From an uncultured Clostridia bacterium (lineage in GTDB: Bacteria > Bacillota > Clostridia > Oscillospirales > Acutalibacteraceae), in NCBI GenBank assembly GCA_945875045.1, contig CAMCIX010000011.1, positions 1 to 13,246 of the forward strand: DNA of 13,246 bases, in the 5' to 3' direction. Numbering within the stretch: the first letter of the stretch is position 1; each line of letters starts with the position of its first letter. Below are positions 1-6,710 of this stretch, piece after piece. Under the pieces are notes generated by a model. That model made no database searches, was not told the origin of the DNA, and saw nothing but the letters and a program-made list of their open reading frames with translations. Made by a program: the position numbers and the translations under genes.

Positions 1-45
1 ACACACTGCATATCGTCGGCAGCGTCAGATGTGTATAAGAGACAG
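1..45 (+). other. Illumina Nextera/P5 adapter remnant, not genomic
   Basis: Bases 1-4 (ACAC) match the end of the P5 oligo. Bases 5-12 (ACTGCATA) match a standard Nextera i5 index, S506/N506 as I recall it. Bases 13-26 (TCGTCGGCAGCGTC) are the Nextera read-1 adapter stem, and bases 27-45 (AGATGTGTATAAGAGACAG) are the 19 bp Tn5 mosaic end. Genomic sequence starts at 46. This is library contamination at a contig end, not a resident Tn5, and anything upstream of metQ beyond base 46 is missing. Confidence 0.98.
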
Positions 46-84
46 GTATAATCATAGCATAAACTTCAAAGGAGGCAGCAAAAT

Positions 85-153
85 ATGTTAAAAAGATTTT
101 CAGGCAGAGGCGGATATATATGTTTGAGCGCTGCCTGTACCGAGCGAATGTGA
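85..153 (+). CDS. Candidate 22-aa Cys-containing leader peptide upstream of metQ
   Basis: An ATG at 85 lies 9 nt after a strong AAAGGAGG ribosome site (68-75) and opens a 22-codon frame ending in TGA at 151. The peptide has a basic start (MLKRFSGRGG), then YICLSAAC and TERM. It has Cys at 13 and 18 (both TGT) and Met at 22, the last codon before the stop. It ends 63 nt before metQ, whose own ribosome site is weaker. Two small inverted repeats overlap it: 102-107 with 131-136, and 150-154 with 159-163, the second containing the stop codon. A peptide with two Cys codons ahead of a sulfur amino acid importer suggests translation-dependent control; Arg-rich Cys-ending leader peptides are known before sulfur genes in Actinobacteria. 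The coding call rests on the ribosome site and position only. Confidence 0.5.
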   Translation: MLKRFSGRGGYICLSAACTERM

Positions 154-163
154 CGGCGGTCAC
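150..163 (+). promoter_or_regulatory. Small hairpin overlapping the leader ORF stop
   Basis: GTGAC (150-154), a 4 nt loop and GTCAC (159-163) form a perfect 5 bp stem that includes the leader ORF stop codon (151-153). A ribosome terminating or stalling at the end of the leader would hold it open. No U-tract follows, so it is not an intrinsic terminator. If it acts, it would act on translation or RNA stability of the metQ message. The stem is short and could be chance. Confidence 0.3.
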
Positions 164-216
164 GAAGAATTAACAGCGTTTCATAAAAAATAAATTAATT
201 TAAGGGTGAATTTAAA

Positions 217-1074
217 ATGAAAAAATCTTATAAAAAAATAATTTCGGTAATAACAGCTTCTCTTCTTTTACTCGCGGTTTTCGCGGGTTGCTCCTCTAAG
301 AGCAAGGCGATAACAATCGCAGTACCAAACGATACAACCAACGAAGCGCGCGCGCTTTTACTTCTTGAGGAGCAGGGCATAATAAAGCTTAAGGACGGCG
401 CGGGTATTTCCGCCACGGTAAAGGATATAGCGGAAAATCCCAAAGGCATCGAGTTTAAAGAGGTTGAAGCCGCACAGCTTCCCAACGTTTTAAAGGACGT
501 GGATTACGCGGTTATCAACTCAAACTACGCGATTTCAGCCGACTTAAATCCCGTTAAGGATTCGCTTGCTATCGAGGGCTCGTCCTCCGCTTACGGCAAT
601 ATTTTAGCGGTTAAAGAGGGAAATGAAAGCACCGACTGGGCAAAGGCGTTAAAGGCGGCGCTTGAAAGCAAAAAGGTAGCCGATTTTATTGCTCAAAAAT
701 ACGGCGGCGCGGTTGTAAGCACGGTTGATAACGCAGGCGACGGCTTTGACAGCTCGCTTGATTACTCTAAGCTCAGCGGTACAACGATTACCGTTGCGGC
801 GTCTCCCACTCCCCACGCAGAGATTTTAGCGGTTGCAAAGGAAGTTCTTGCTGAGAAAAACATAAACCTTGACGTTAAGGAATTTACCGATTATGTTCAG
901 CCGAATAACGTGGTTGAAAGCGGCGAGATAAACGCAAACTACTTCCAGCACCTGCCCTACCTTGAGGATTTCAACAAGGAAAATAATACCCATATTGCTT
1001 CAATAGCGACAATTCACGTTGAGCCGATGGGTCTTTACGGCGGTAAGCAGACAACCCTTGACGCGATTAAGTAA
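217..1074 (+). CDS. metQ: MetQ/NlpA-family methionine-binding lipoprotein, circularly permuted
   Basis: Surface lipoprotein that would capture methionine (D- or L-) and deliver it to MetI/MetN. Residues 1-25 are a lipoprotein signal: Lys-rich start, hydrophobic core, lipobox LAVFAGC with Cys25 as the lipidation site. The length, 285 aa, is normal, but the order of the parts is not. Residues 31-168 (AITIAVPNDTTNEARALLLL onward, ending FIAQKYGGAVV) correspond to the C-terminal half of ordinary MetQ. Residues 188-285 (TITVAASPTPHAEIL, FTDYVQPN, ANYFQHLPYLE, HVEPMGLYGGK, ending LDAIK) correspond to the N-terminal half. Residues 169-187 are a Gly/Ser/Asp-rich linker like the spacer after a lipobox. 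Joining the C-terminal LDAIK to AITIAVPND restores the usual hinge. The start at 217 is fixed by the signal peptide; AAGGGTGA at 202-209 is a modest ribosome site. The stop is followed in frame by TAA and TAG. Family certain; permutation judged against remembered family sequences. Confidence 0.93.
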   Translation: MKKSYKKIISVITASLLLLAVFAGCSSKSKAITIAVPNDTTNEARALLLLEEQGIIKLKDGAGISATVKDIAENPKGIEFKEVEAAQLPNVLKDVDYAVINSNYAISADLNPVKDSLAIEGSSSAYGNILAVKEGNESTDWAKALKAALESKKVADFIAQKYGGAVVSTVDNAGDGFDSSLDYSKLSGTTITVAASPTPHAEILAVAKEVLAEKNINLDVKEFTDYVQPNNVVESGEINANYFQHLPYLEDFNKENNTHIASIATIHVEPMGLYGGKQTTLDAIK

Positions 1075-1098
1075 TAATAGTAAATGAAAAAACTAAAC

Positions 1099-1294
1099 GC
1101 CTCCCTCTGATAAGGGTGCGGGTTGCCGGTGGCAACCGTTGGGCGAAGTCCAACAGCACCGACCGAAACGGCAGTTGAGAGGTGGCACGGTTTTACCGTG
1201 ACGGAGGGAGAGAAAGAATAAAAATATGCACAAACGCCGACTTTTCTCTCCCTCAGTCTCGCTACGCTCGACAGCTCCCTCGTCAGAGGGAGCC
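1099..1294. repeat. 196 bp structured palindromic repeat (MITE-like), copy 1
   Basis: The ends are imperfect inverted repeats: 1099-1117 (GCCTCCCTCTGATAAGGGT) against the complement of 1276-1294 (GGCTCCCTCTGACGAGGGA). Inside are further stems: 1122-1128 with 1132-1138 (GGTTGCC/GGCAACC), 1139-1143 with 1151-1155 (GTTGG/CCAAC), 1186-1191 with 1195-1200 (CACGGT/ACCGTG), and a roughly 17 bp imperfect pair (about 1199-1217 with 1240-1257). No convincing coding frame is present. A related copy lies at 13023-13145. It looks like a non-autonomous mobile or REP-type element, here placed between metQ and metN of one operon. Confidence 0.85.
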
Positions 1295-1364
1295 TTAAAC
1301 TTAATAAACTAATTAAGTTAATACAATTTCATTTTAATACAACAACAATTTCGGAGGAAAAGAA

Positions 1365-2372
1365 ATGATTGAAATTAAAAACCTCTCAAAAACCTTTCCG
1401 TCGAAGTCGGGCGGGGTAGAGGCGCTTAAAAACGTCTCCCTTACCATACCCGACGGCGAAATTTACGGAATTATAGGTATGAGCGGCGCGGGAAAAAGCA
1501 CCCTTGTGCGATGTATTAATATGCTTGAACGTCCGACTGAGGGGAGCGTGGTTATAGACGGCAGGGACATAGGCGTTCTTTCGGAATCGGAGCTTAGAAA
1601 AGAGCGACAAAGCATTACTATGATTTTTCAGGGCTTTAATCTGCTTATGCAGAGGAACTGCCTTAAAAACGTTTGCTTTCCTCTGGAGCTTGCGGGGGTA
1701 AAAAAAGCAGAGGCTGAAAAAAGAGCGGCGGAGCTCTTGGAAATTGTAGGGCTTAAGGACAAAATGAAAAGCTATCCCGCCCAGCTTTCGGGAGGACAGC
1801 AGCAGCGTGTTGCAATCGCGCGCGCCCTTGCCACAAATCCTAAAATTTTGCTTTGCGACGAGGCTACAAGCGCACTTGACCCGCAGACCACCCACTCGAT
1901 TCTCTCTCTTATCCGAGACCTGCACGATAAATTAGGGCTTACGGTGGTAATAATCACCCACCAGATGAGCGTTATTGAGGAAATTTGTACCCGCGTTGCG
2001 ATTTTAGACGGCGGCACGGTTGCCGAGGAGGGAGCGGTAGGCGAGGTGTTTTCCGCTCCGAAAAGTGACGCGGCAAAGCGGCTTGTATATCCCGAGGGGT
2101 ACGAGGAAACCTTAAATTCCTTTGACGGCGGCATGGTGCGCATAGTATTCGGCGGCGCCGCCGCGACAAAAACACCCCTTATTGCGCAAATGGCAATCGA
2201 TAAAAATATTGCCGCAAGCATACTCTATGCTTCCACAAGGAGTATCTGCGGCAGGGTGTATGGAAATATGCTTTTAGGTATCCCGGGCGGCAGGCAACAG
2301 CTTGACAGCGCGCTTACTTATTTAAAAGGTATACCCGATATTTTCGCAGAGGAGGTAAAGAGAAATGCTTAG
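1365..2372 (+). CDS. metN: Methionine ABC importer ATP-binding protein MetN
   Basis: Cytoplasmic ATPase that powers MetI-dependent methionine import. It has the full ABC set: Walker A GMSGAGKS (38-45), Q-loop Gln89, signature LSGGQQQ (141-147), Walker B ILLCDEAT (161-168) and H-loop His199. After the ATPase domain, residues from about 257 to 333 (VRIVFGG..., LLGIPGGRQQLDSALTYL) match the NIL/ACT-like domain that binds methionine and mediates feedback inhibition in MetN. At 335 aa it is full length. The ATG at 1365 follows GGAGGAAA (1353-1360). It overlaps metI by 8 nt, so the two are translationally coupled. It lies 290 nt after metQ, with the structured repeat between, so its expression may differ from that of metQ. 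Confidence 0.96.
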   Translation: MIEIKNLSKTFPSKSGGVEALKNVSLTIPDGEIYGIIGMSGAGKSTLVRCINMLERPTEGSVVIDGRDIGVLSESELRKERQSITMIFQGFNLLMQRNCLKNVCFPLELAGVKKAEAEKRAAELLEIVGLKDKMKSYPAQLSGGQQQRVAIARALATNPKILLCDEATSALDPQTTHSILSLIRDLHDKLGLTVVIITHQMSVIEEICTRVAILDGGTVAEEGAVGEVFSAPKSDAAKRLVYPEGYEETLNSFDGGMVRIVFGGAAATKTPLIAQMAIDKNIAASILYASTRSICGRVYGNMLLGIPGGRQQLDSALTYLKGIPDIFAEEVKRNA

Positions 2373-3075
2373 CTCGTTTTTTGAATCGGAAAGCGTTACA
2401 AAGGCACTCGAAATTCTTAAAACCGAAATACCCCTTGCCGTGTGGGAAACCTTTTACGTCACGGTTTTATCAACCCTTTTTGCGATAATTTTAGGTCTGC
2501 CCTTAGGTGTTCTGCTTGTTGCGGGGGAAAACGGCAAAATTCTTAAAATACCTAAATCTCTGCTTCATATACTTAATGTAATTATAAATCTACTGCGTTC
2601 GGTGCCTTTCCTTATTCTTATGATTATGGTATTCCCGCTCACCCGTCTTATTATGGGTACGGTGGTAGGAACGGCGGCGTCGATTGTTCCGCTGGTGATA
2701 GCGGCGTTTCCCTTTGTCGCAAGGCTTGTAGAGGGCAGTCTGCGCGAAATTAACCCAAATATCATAGAAACCGCCCAGAGTATGGGGGCAAATCCCTTTC
2801 AGATTATCGTAAAGGTTATGCTTCCCGAGAGCGTGCCGTCCCTTATTTCCAACGCTACGATTGCGATTACCACAATTTTAGGCTATTCGGCTATGAGCGG
2901 AATAATCGGCGGCGGCGGTCTCGGCAAAATCGCGATTAATTACGGCTATTACAGGTATCAGTACCTTGTAATGGCGTTCGCCGTGATTTTTCTTGTGCTT
3001 TTAGTACAGCTTTTCCAAAGTATAGGCACCTTCCTCGCCGCCAAAGCGGATAAGCGGCTTAAGGCGAATAAATAG
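2365..3075 (+). CDS. metI: Methionine ABC importer permease MetI
   Basis: Inner-membrane permease of the MetNIQ complex; two copies would pair with two MetN. The 236 aa protein has about five membrane segments (near 28-53, 66-90, 96-118, 160-182 and 198-220). The EAA coupling loop that docks on MetN is at 135-156 (ETAQSMGANPFQIIVKVMLP). The stretch GYSAMSGIIGGGGLG (173-187) and the YRYQY segment near 196-200 are typical of MetI. The ATG at 2365 sits inside the end of metN (8 nt overlap), with a GGAGG site in the metN coding sequence upstream. It is the last gene of the unit; a palindrome follows at 3093. Confidence 0.95.
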   Translation: MLSSFFESESVTKALEILKTEIPLAVWETFYVTVLSTLFAIILGLPLGVLLVAGENGKILKIPKSLLHILNVIINLLRSVPFLILMIMVFPLTRLIMGTVVGTAASIVPLVIAAFPFVARLVEGSLREINPNIIETAQSMGANPFQIIVKVMLPESVPSLISNATIAITTILGYSAMSGIIGGGGLGKIAINYGYYRYQYLVMAFAVIFLVLLVQLFQSIGTFLAAKADKRLKANK

Positions 3076-3092
3076 GAGAATAAAACAACTGT

Positions 3093-3117
3093 ACGGCGGG
3101 GGCTTGGCTCCCGCCGT
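3093..3117 (+). terminator. GC-rich hairpin after metI, possible terminator
   Basis: ACGGCGGG (3093-3100) and CCCGCCGT (3110-3117) form a perfect 8 bp stem with a 9 nt loop, 17 nt after the metI stop. There is no T-run behind it, so intrinsic termination would be weak. It may instead protect the 3' end of the message or be part of the palindromic repeat cluster that follows. Confidence 0.4.
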
Positions 3118-3133
3118 TCGGAAATCGGTAGAC

Positions 3134-3206
3134 GGACGGTCGGGGACGCCCGTCCCTACGTTGTCCAATCAAATAATTTAACGTAGGGAAGGCATTTATG
3201 CCTTCC
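3134..3206. repeat. REP-like palindrome cluster
   Basis: Three nested or adjacent inverted repeats: GGACGG (3134-3139) with CCGTCC (3150-3155); TCCCTACGTT (3153-3162) with AACGTAGGGA (3180-3189), a perfect 10 bp pair; and GGAAGGCA (3187-3194) with TGCCTTCC (3199-3206). They fill the gap between convergent metI and the DUF4153 gene and carry no reading frame. This resembles REP-type intergenic repeats scattered in Clostridia genomes. Confidence 0.65.
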
Positions 3207-3207
3207 G

Positions 3208-3235
3208 CGTCTAATGCCTAACATCTAACGTCTAA
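3208..3235. repeat. Four-copy 7 bp tandem repeat (CRTCTAA-like)
   Basis: CGTCTAA, TGCCTAA, CATCTAA and CGTCTAA follow each other without gaps. On the minus strand this reads TTAG-containing heptads, and one of them supplies the TAG stop (3225-3227) of the DUF4153 gene. The repeat therefore defines the C-terminus of that protein. Confidence 0.75.
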
Positions 3236-4895
3236 ATTCGTATTCTTCATACTCGTTTACATAGGGCTTTAATTCGATGATTTTCCTGATATTTTTCCTT
3301 ATAAGCTTTTTTGCCTGCTCTCTTGAGTAATTATAAGATGAAAAATCGCTCTTTTTAATATTTTTAAGCTTAATTTTTCCGTATTCCGAGGTATCGATTT
3401 CATAAAATTGTTCGGCTCGGAAGTAAAGCTCTGTTGCCGCCTGTTCCCTTATATAGGCATCGGGGGCGTCAAGCAAACTTATAAGATACGGCACGGCGGA
3501 ATCCGAAAGACCGCCTAAATGAGCAACGTCAAGCTCGGTTAGTTTTCCGGCTTTGTAGCTTTCAACATTGTAAAGGGCAACCGTTCTGTCAACGTCCGTA
3601 AAACCGACCGCAAGGGCTAAAAGGGCGAGTACGATTATAATGAATTTTGCAAACGGGAATTTCTTTAAATAGAGATAAATAACAACGCCGACAAAAAGCA
3701 GGGCGAGCTGTACCATAAACAGGCTTGTCAAAAGGCGCAGTCGGGTAAGCCCGTAAAAACCGATGTATAAAAGCATTTTTGAAACTGCGGTCGCGGTGAA
3801 GATTACCGAAAATACGCATATCAGGGTTGCCGTAATCCGCACCGAAAGAGGGATTTTTCCTTCCTCATTGCGGCGGGAAAGGCCCGTAATAATGGCGATA
3901 AGCCCTAAATTTATACTGCAAACGCCGCACAGCTCAAAAAATCCGCGCCGCGCGTAGTTAGCGGGGGTAAGGGCGTAGCCCTCGGGCAAAATACCCGAAA
4001 AGGCGCTGAAAAAATAGGCGAGCTGTGAAAAGAGGTAGACCGCGTAAAATACCGAAAGGATTGAAAATAACGTGACCGCGGTGGCGGCAGGCAGATTTCT
4101 GTAATCGGTATTAGAGTACGGTTTTGATTCGTCCTCCCGAAGCCCCTTTTTAAGTGCGAAAAGCATTGAAAAAAGGAATATTGCGAGAAGCGTACCGAGA
4201 AGTATTTTAGCGATTAATTTACCTACTCCCGAAAAGAGAGAGACCATAAGCCCCTCAAACGCCGCGTCGGAGCTGATTAAGAGCGGCAAAACAACCAACA
4301 AAACGGGAACGGATAGGGCAATGCCGACCAGCACCTGATTATTCGGCCCCTTTTTTTCGTTATCGGAGCAGTATTTACCGTAGGAGCGGAACGGTTCTGT
4401 TAAAAATCGAAAGGGCGAAATGATAAGCGTGTTAAGGGCGGAGTAAATTATACCGTGACGGCTATTTCCACAATCGGTGTAGGATAGAGCCGTGAAAACG
4501 CCGTATAGCGCAAATACCGCGAAAAAAAGCAGGGTATTGATAAGCGAATCGTCAAAAACAGCGAAAACCGCCGAAAGGATAATGGAAACCGCGCCGCAAA
4601 ACAGTGAAAAGGGCTTTATATTAATTTCCGATTTTACCATATAAAGCACGGTAAGCAGAAACAGCGCAAAATAGGAGACGGTGAAGCCGATATTAAAGCC
4701 GCCGAAAAGCGAGAGGGAGACAAAGAATACCGCGCTTACAAGGGTAATAATTGCGAAAACCGTATCGCGCGCCTTCCAAGCGGGAGGCTCCCTTAAAGCG
4801 AAGGGGAGGGGATCGGTGTTTAGATTTAACGGCTCTTCATTTTCGGGTTCTTCGTTTGGGGGAATTGCATTTAATTTTTCAAAATCGGACATCAT
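3225..4895 (-). CDS. DUF4153/DUF4173-type multi-pass membrane protein
   Basis: A 556 aa integral membrane protein of unknown function. An acidic, Pro-rich cytoplasmic-type head (1-40) is followed by about ten hydrophobic segments between 43 and 432. Conserved-looking stretches are PANYARRGFFELCGV (311-325), YGLTRLRLLTSLFM (381-394) and DVDRTVALYNVESY (434-447); these fit the DUF4153/DUF4173 families. A hydrophilic tail of about 120 residues follows, including GLSDSAVPYL (462-471) and a basic C-terminus. The start is ATG at 4895, which overlaps the stop of the regulator gene as ATGA, with AAGGAGG just upstream inside that gene; a second ATG at 4892 is possible. It is the last gene of a coupled trio with DUF2975 and an XRE regulator. 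The stop lies in a tandem repeat. Confidence 0.8.
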   Translation of the reverse strand: MMSDFEKLNAIPPNEEPENEEPLNLNTDPLPFALREPPAWKARDTVFAIITLVSAVFFVSLSLFGGFNIGFTVSYFALFLLTVLYMVKSEINIKPFSLFCGAVSIILSAVFAVFDDSLINTLLFFAVFALYGVFTALSYTDCGNSRHGIIYSALNTLIISPFRFLTEPFRSYGKYCSDNEKKGPNNQVLVGIALSVPVLLVVLPLLISSDAAFEGLMVSLFSGVGKLIAKILLGTLLAIFLFSMLFALKKGLREDESKPYSNTDYRNLPAATAVTLFSILSVFYAVYLFSQLAYFFSAFSGILPEGYALTPANYARRGFFELCGVCSINLGLIAIITGLSRRNEEGKIPLSVRITATLICVFSVIFTATAVSKMLLYIGFYGLTRLRLLTSLFMVQLALLFVGVVIYLYLKKFPFAKFIIIVLALLALAVGFTDVDRTVALYNVESYKAGKLTELDVAHLGGLSDSAVPYLISLLDAPDAYIREQAATELYFRAEQFYEIDTSEYGKIKLKNIKKSDFSSYNYSREQAKKLIRKNIRKIIELKPYVNEYEEYEFRR

Positions 4896-5101
4896 TCTTC
4901 CTCCTTATATTCAAGAATATCCGCCGGTTGGCAGTCAAGCGCCTTGCAGATGCTTTCAAGCGTGGAAAACCGTATGGCGCGCGCCTTTCCGGTTTTTAAA
5001 ATTGAAAGATTTGCCTGTGTAATGCCAATCTTCTCGGCAAGCTCCCCCGAGGAGATTTTTCTTTTTGCCATCATAACGTCAAGATTAACTACAATCGCCA
5101 T
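4892..5101 (-). CDS. Small XRE-family helix-turn-helix regulator
   Basis: A one-domain DNA-binding protein of 69 aa (counted from the ATG). It has the XRE/Cro-CI pattern: SGELAEKIGITQANLSILKTG forms the helix-turn-helix, and FSTLESICKALDCQPADILEY is the usual closing helix. The ATG at 5101 gives the family-typical start MAIVVNLDVMMAKRK and is 6-7 nt after AGGTG. A GTG nine bases upstream overlaps that site and is less likely. Its gene lies 9 nt after DUF2975 and overlaps the DUF4153 gene by 4 nt. DUF2975 plus this regulator is a recurrent pair in Firmicutes, so it probably controls its own operon; the regulated signal is unknown. Confidence 0.9.
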   Translation of the reverse strand: MAIVVNLDVMMAKRKISSGELAEKIGITQANLSILKTGKARAIRFSTLESICKALDCQPADILEYKEEE

Positions 5102-5110
5102 TTTTGTCAC

Positions 5111-5557
5111 CTATATAGTAAGCTCGTTTTCCGCCTTTATTTCTATTGCGGAGCGGAAAACATTTTTAATGACCCGTAAAATCAGCGAGAAAAAGGCGGC
5201 GGCAACGCTTATAATATAAAAAGGAAGATAAAAATATCCCGAAAAAAAGGAGATAACCGCCGCCGCGGTACAGCAAAGAAACAAGATATTCAGCCGCTTT
5301 ATATTATCCGTTACAAAGGTATCGCCCCTCAAAATGTTTTTTAGCAGCTGTCGCAGCGAGAAAAGAGCAAGCAGGGCAAAGGGCAGGCAGGTATAGCAGA
5401 CCGCTAAAACAACGGTGCGGACGTTGGCGGGTCTTCCCATATAGGTAATGTACCACTTTGTAAAACGCGGCAGAAAAACCGCGGCGGCACAAAAAAGCGC
5501 AATAATGAAATCGGTAAGATAAAGCGAAAGCTTTGCGGATTTTGTTTGGCTGAGCAT
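5111..5557 (-). CDS. DUF2975 membrane protein
   Basis: A 148 aa membrane protein with four predicted hydrophobic segments (about 12-32, 46-67, 89-108 and 110-128). The motif LLKNILRGDTFVTDNIKRLN (70-89) between segments two and three is characteristic of DUF2975 proteins. A charged tail (RSAIEIKAENELTI) ends the protein. The ATG at 5557 follows GGGAGG with suitable spacing, and a consensus promoter lies 30 bp upstream of the gene. It is first in a trio with the XRE regulator and the DUF4153 protein. The function is unknown; the fixed pairing with a regulator suggests it senses or modulates that regulator at the membrane, which is inference. Confidence 0.85.
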   Translation of the reverse strand: MLSQTKSAKLSLYLTDFIIALFCAAAVFLPRFTKWYITYMGRPANVRTVVLAVCYTCLPFALLALFSLRQLLKNILRGDTFVTDNIKRLNILFLCCTAAAVISFFSGYFYLPFYIISVAAAFFSLILRVIKNVFRSAIEIKAENELTI

Positions 5558-5586
5558 AGGTTAACCTCCCAATATTTTCTAATGGC

Positions 5587-5615
5587 ATAATATCACGCTA
5601 TTTATCGTTTGTCAA
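5587..5615 (-). promoter_or_regulatory. SigA-type promoter of the DUF2975 operon
   Basis: On the minus strand TTGACA (5615-5610), a 17 nt spacer and TATTAT (5592-5587) form an almost ideal housekeeping promoter 30 nt before the DUF2975 ATG. Confidence 0.85.
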
Positions 5616-5772
5616 TAAAAATATACCGAAAAATAATATTACAGTTTTGTAACCGATTTTTTCACACCGAACCAATCTTTAAAATCATAAACGAGAAAAC
5701 GAGAGAAAACAAAAGAAAACAGAAGAAAAACAGAGCTTTAAAACTTTAAATTAAATTTTTCAAAAATAGGTG

Positions 5773-5801
5773 TTGACAATGCTCTTGCAATGTGGTATTA
5801 T
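5773..5801 (+). promoter_or_regulatory. SigA-type promoter of rplM-rpsI
   Basis: TTGACA (5773-5778), a 17 nt spacer and TATTAT (5796-5801). Upstream, 5690-5772 is rich in A-tracts and GAAAAC-like units (AAACGAGAAAACGAGAG..., then AT-rich), which could act as an UP element for strong ribosomal protein expression. The expected 5' leader is only about 37 nt, so a structured L13 leader RNA does not fit. The whole 5616-5829 gap holds only these two divergent promoters and this A-rich tract. Confidence 0.9.
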
Positions 5802-5844
5802 ATTTTAGCTGTTTAATAAGTATAAATTTTTGGAGGTTTTGATT

Positions 5845-6273
5845 ATGTCAACATTTATGGCAAAACCTGCTGAAATTCAGCGTAAATGGTATATAATCGA
5901 CGCTGCTGACAGACCGCTCGGAAGAACCGCCGCTAAGGTTGCGGATATACTTCGCGGTAAGTTAAAGCCGGAGTTTACTCCCCATGTCGATTGCGGCGAC
6001 CACGTTGTCGTTATCAACGCTGATAAGGCGGTTTTAACAGGTAAGAAGCTTGAAAAGAAGTTCTATCGCCGTCATACAGGCTATATCGGCGGTCTTAAGG
6101 AAGTTAAGTACGCTACCCTTATGAAGACCCGTCCCGAGCTCGCTATGGAGCTTGCCGTTAAGGGAATGGTTCCCGATACCACCATCGGCCGCAAGGCTCT
6201 TACAAGACTTCACGTTTACAGCGGGACTGAGTACGCTCAGGTAGCTCAGAAGCCCGAAAAGCTTGAATTTTAA
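5845..6273 (+). CDS. rplM: 50S ribosomal protein L13
   Basis: Large-subunit ribosomal protein, 142 aa, the usual length. Diagnostic stretches are [20 protein letters not shown] near the start, the central [30 protein letters not shown], and [20 protein letters not shown] towards the end. The ATG at 5845 is 8 nt after GGAGG (5832-5836); an in-frame upstream extension starting at 5830 would overlap that site and is not used. It is followed 17 nt later by rpsI, the standard L13-S9 pair. Confidence 0.98.
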   Translation: MSTFMAKPAEIQRKWYIIDAADRPLGRTAAKVADILRGKLKPEFTPHVDCGDHVVVINADKAVLTGKKLEKKFYRRHTGYIGGLKEVKYATLMKTRPELAMELAVKGMVPDTTIGRKALTRLHVYSGTEYAQVAQKPEKLEF

Positions 6274-6290
6274 GAAGGGAGACAGAAACA

Positions 6291-6689
6291 ATGTTTGAAG
6301 CAAAGCCTTATTTTTATGGCACCGGCAGAAGAAAGAGTTCTGTTGCCCGTGTTCGTCTTTACGCAGGTACCGGAAAAATCACCGTTAATGACAGAGACAT
6401 TGATGATTATTTCGGTCTTGAAACCTTAAAGCTTATCGTTCGTCAGCCGCTGGCTCTTACCGGCACTGCCGATAAGTTTGATATTGTATGCCGCGTTGCA
6501 GGCGGCGGTGTTACCGGTCAAGCGGGCGCTATCCGTCACGGTATTTCCCGCGCTCTTCTCCAGTCCGACGCGGAGCTCCGTGCGGAGCTTAAGAAGGCCG
6601 GCTTCCTCACACGCGATCCGCGTATGAAGGAAAGAAAGAAATACGGTCTCAAAGGCGCACGTCGCGCACCCCAATTCTCAAAGAGATAA
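6291..6689 (+). CDS. rpsI: 30S ribosomal protein S9
   Basis: Small-subunit ribosomal protein, 132 aa, full length. It shows [20 protein letters not shown] at the start, [19 protein letters not shown] in the middle and the C-terminal tail [10 protein letters not shown], whose final Lys-Arg contacts P-site tRNA in known ribosomes. The ribosome site is AGAAGGGAG, 9-12 nt before the ATG. It is co-transcribed with rplM, and a strong terminator follows 21 nt after the stop. Confidence 0.98.
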   Translation: MFEAKPYFYGTGRRKSSVARVRLYAGTGKITVNDRDIDDYFGLETLKLIVRQPLALTGTADKFDIVCRVAGGGVTGQAGAIRHGISRALLQSDAELRAELKKAGFLTRDPRMKERKKYGLKGARRAPQFSKR

Positions 6690-6710
6690 TTTGCAGTTTG
6701 CAAAAAATCA

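Noticed and set aside
27..45. Tn5 mosaic end as a resident transposon
   Set aside because: It is directly joined to the i5 index and P5 bases, so it is a library adapter.
46..216. SAM riboswitch or T-box before metQ
   Set aside because: No conserved cores of either class are visible in these 171 bases, although the upstream part is cut off by the contig end.
1099..1294. CRISPR array or structured ncRNA gene
   Set aside because: There is no regular repeat-spacer pattern and no cas gene; terminal inverted repeats and a second copy fit a mobile repeat better.
1301..1364. Separate promoter for metN
   Set aside because: The stretch is AT-rich but I could not find a -35/-10 pair with acceptable spacing.
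1386..2221. Long antisense open frames (1386-1925, 1772-2221, 1972-2175 minus)
   Set aside because: They lie wholly inside metN, lack ribosome sites and family features, and read as frame shadows of the conserved ABC ATPase.
5802..5844. L13 leader regulatory RNA before rplM
   Set aside because: The promoter leaves only about 37 nt of leader, too short for the structured element.
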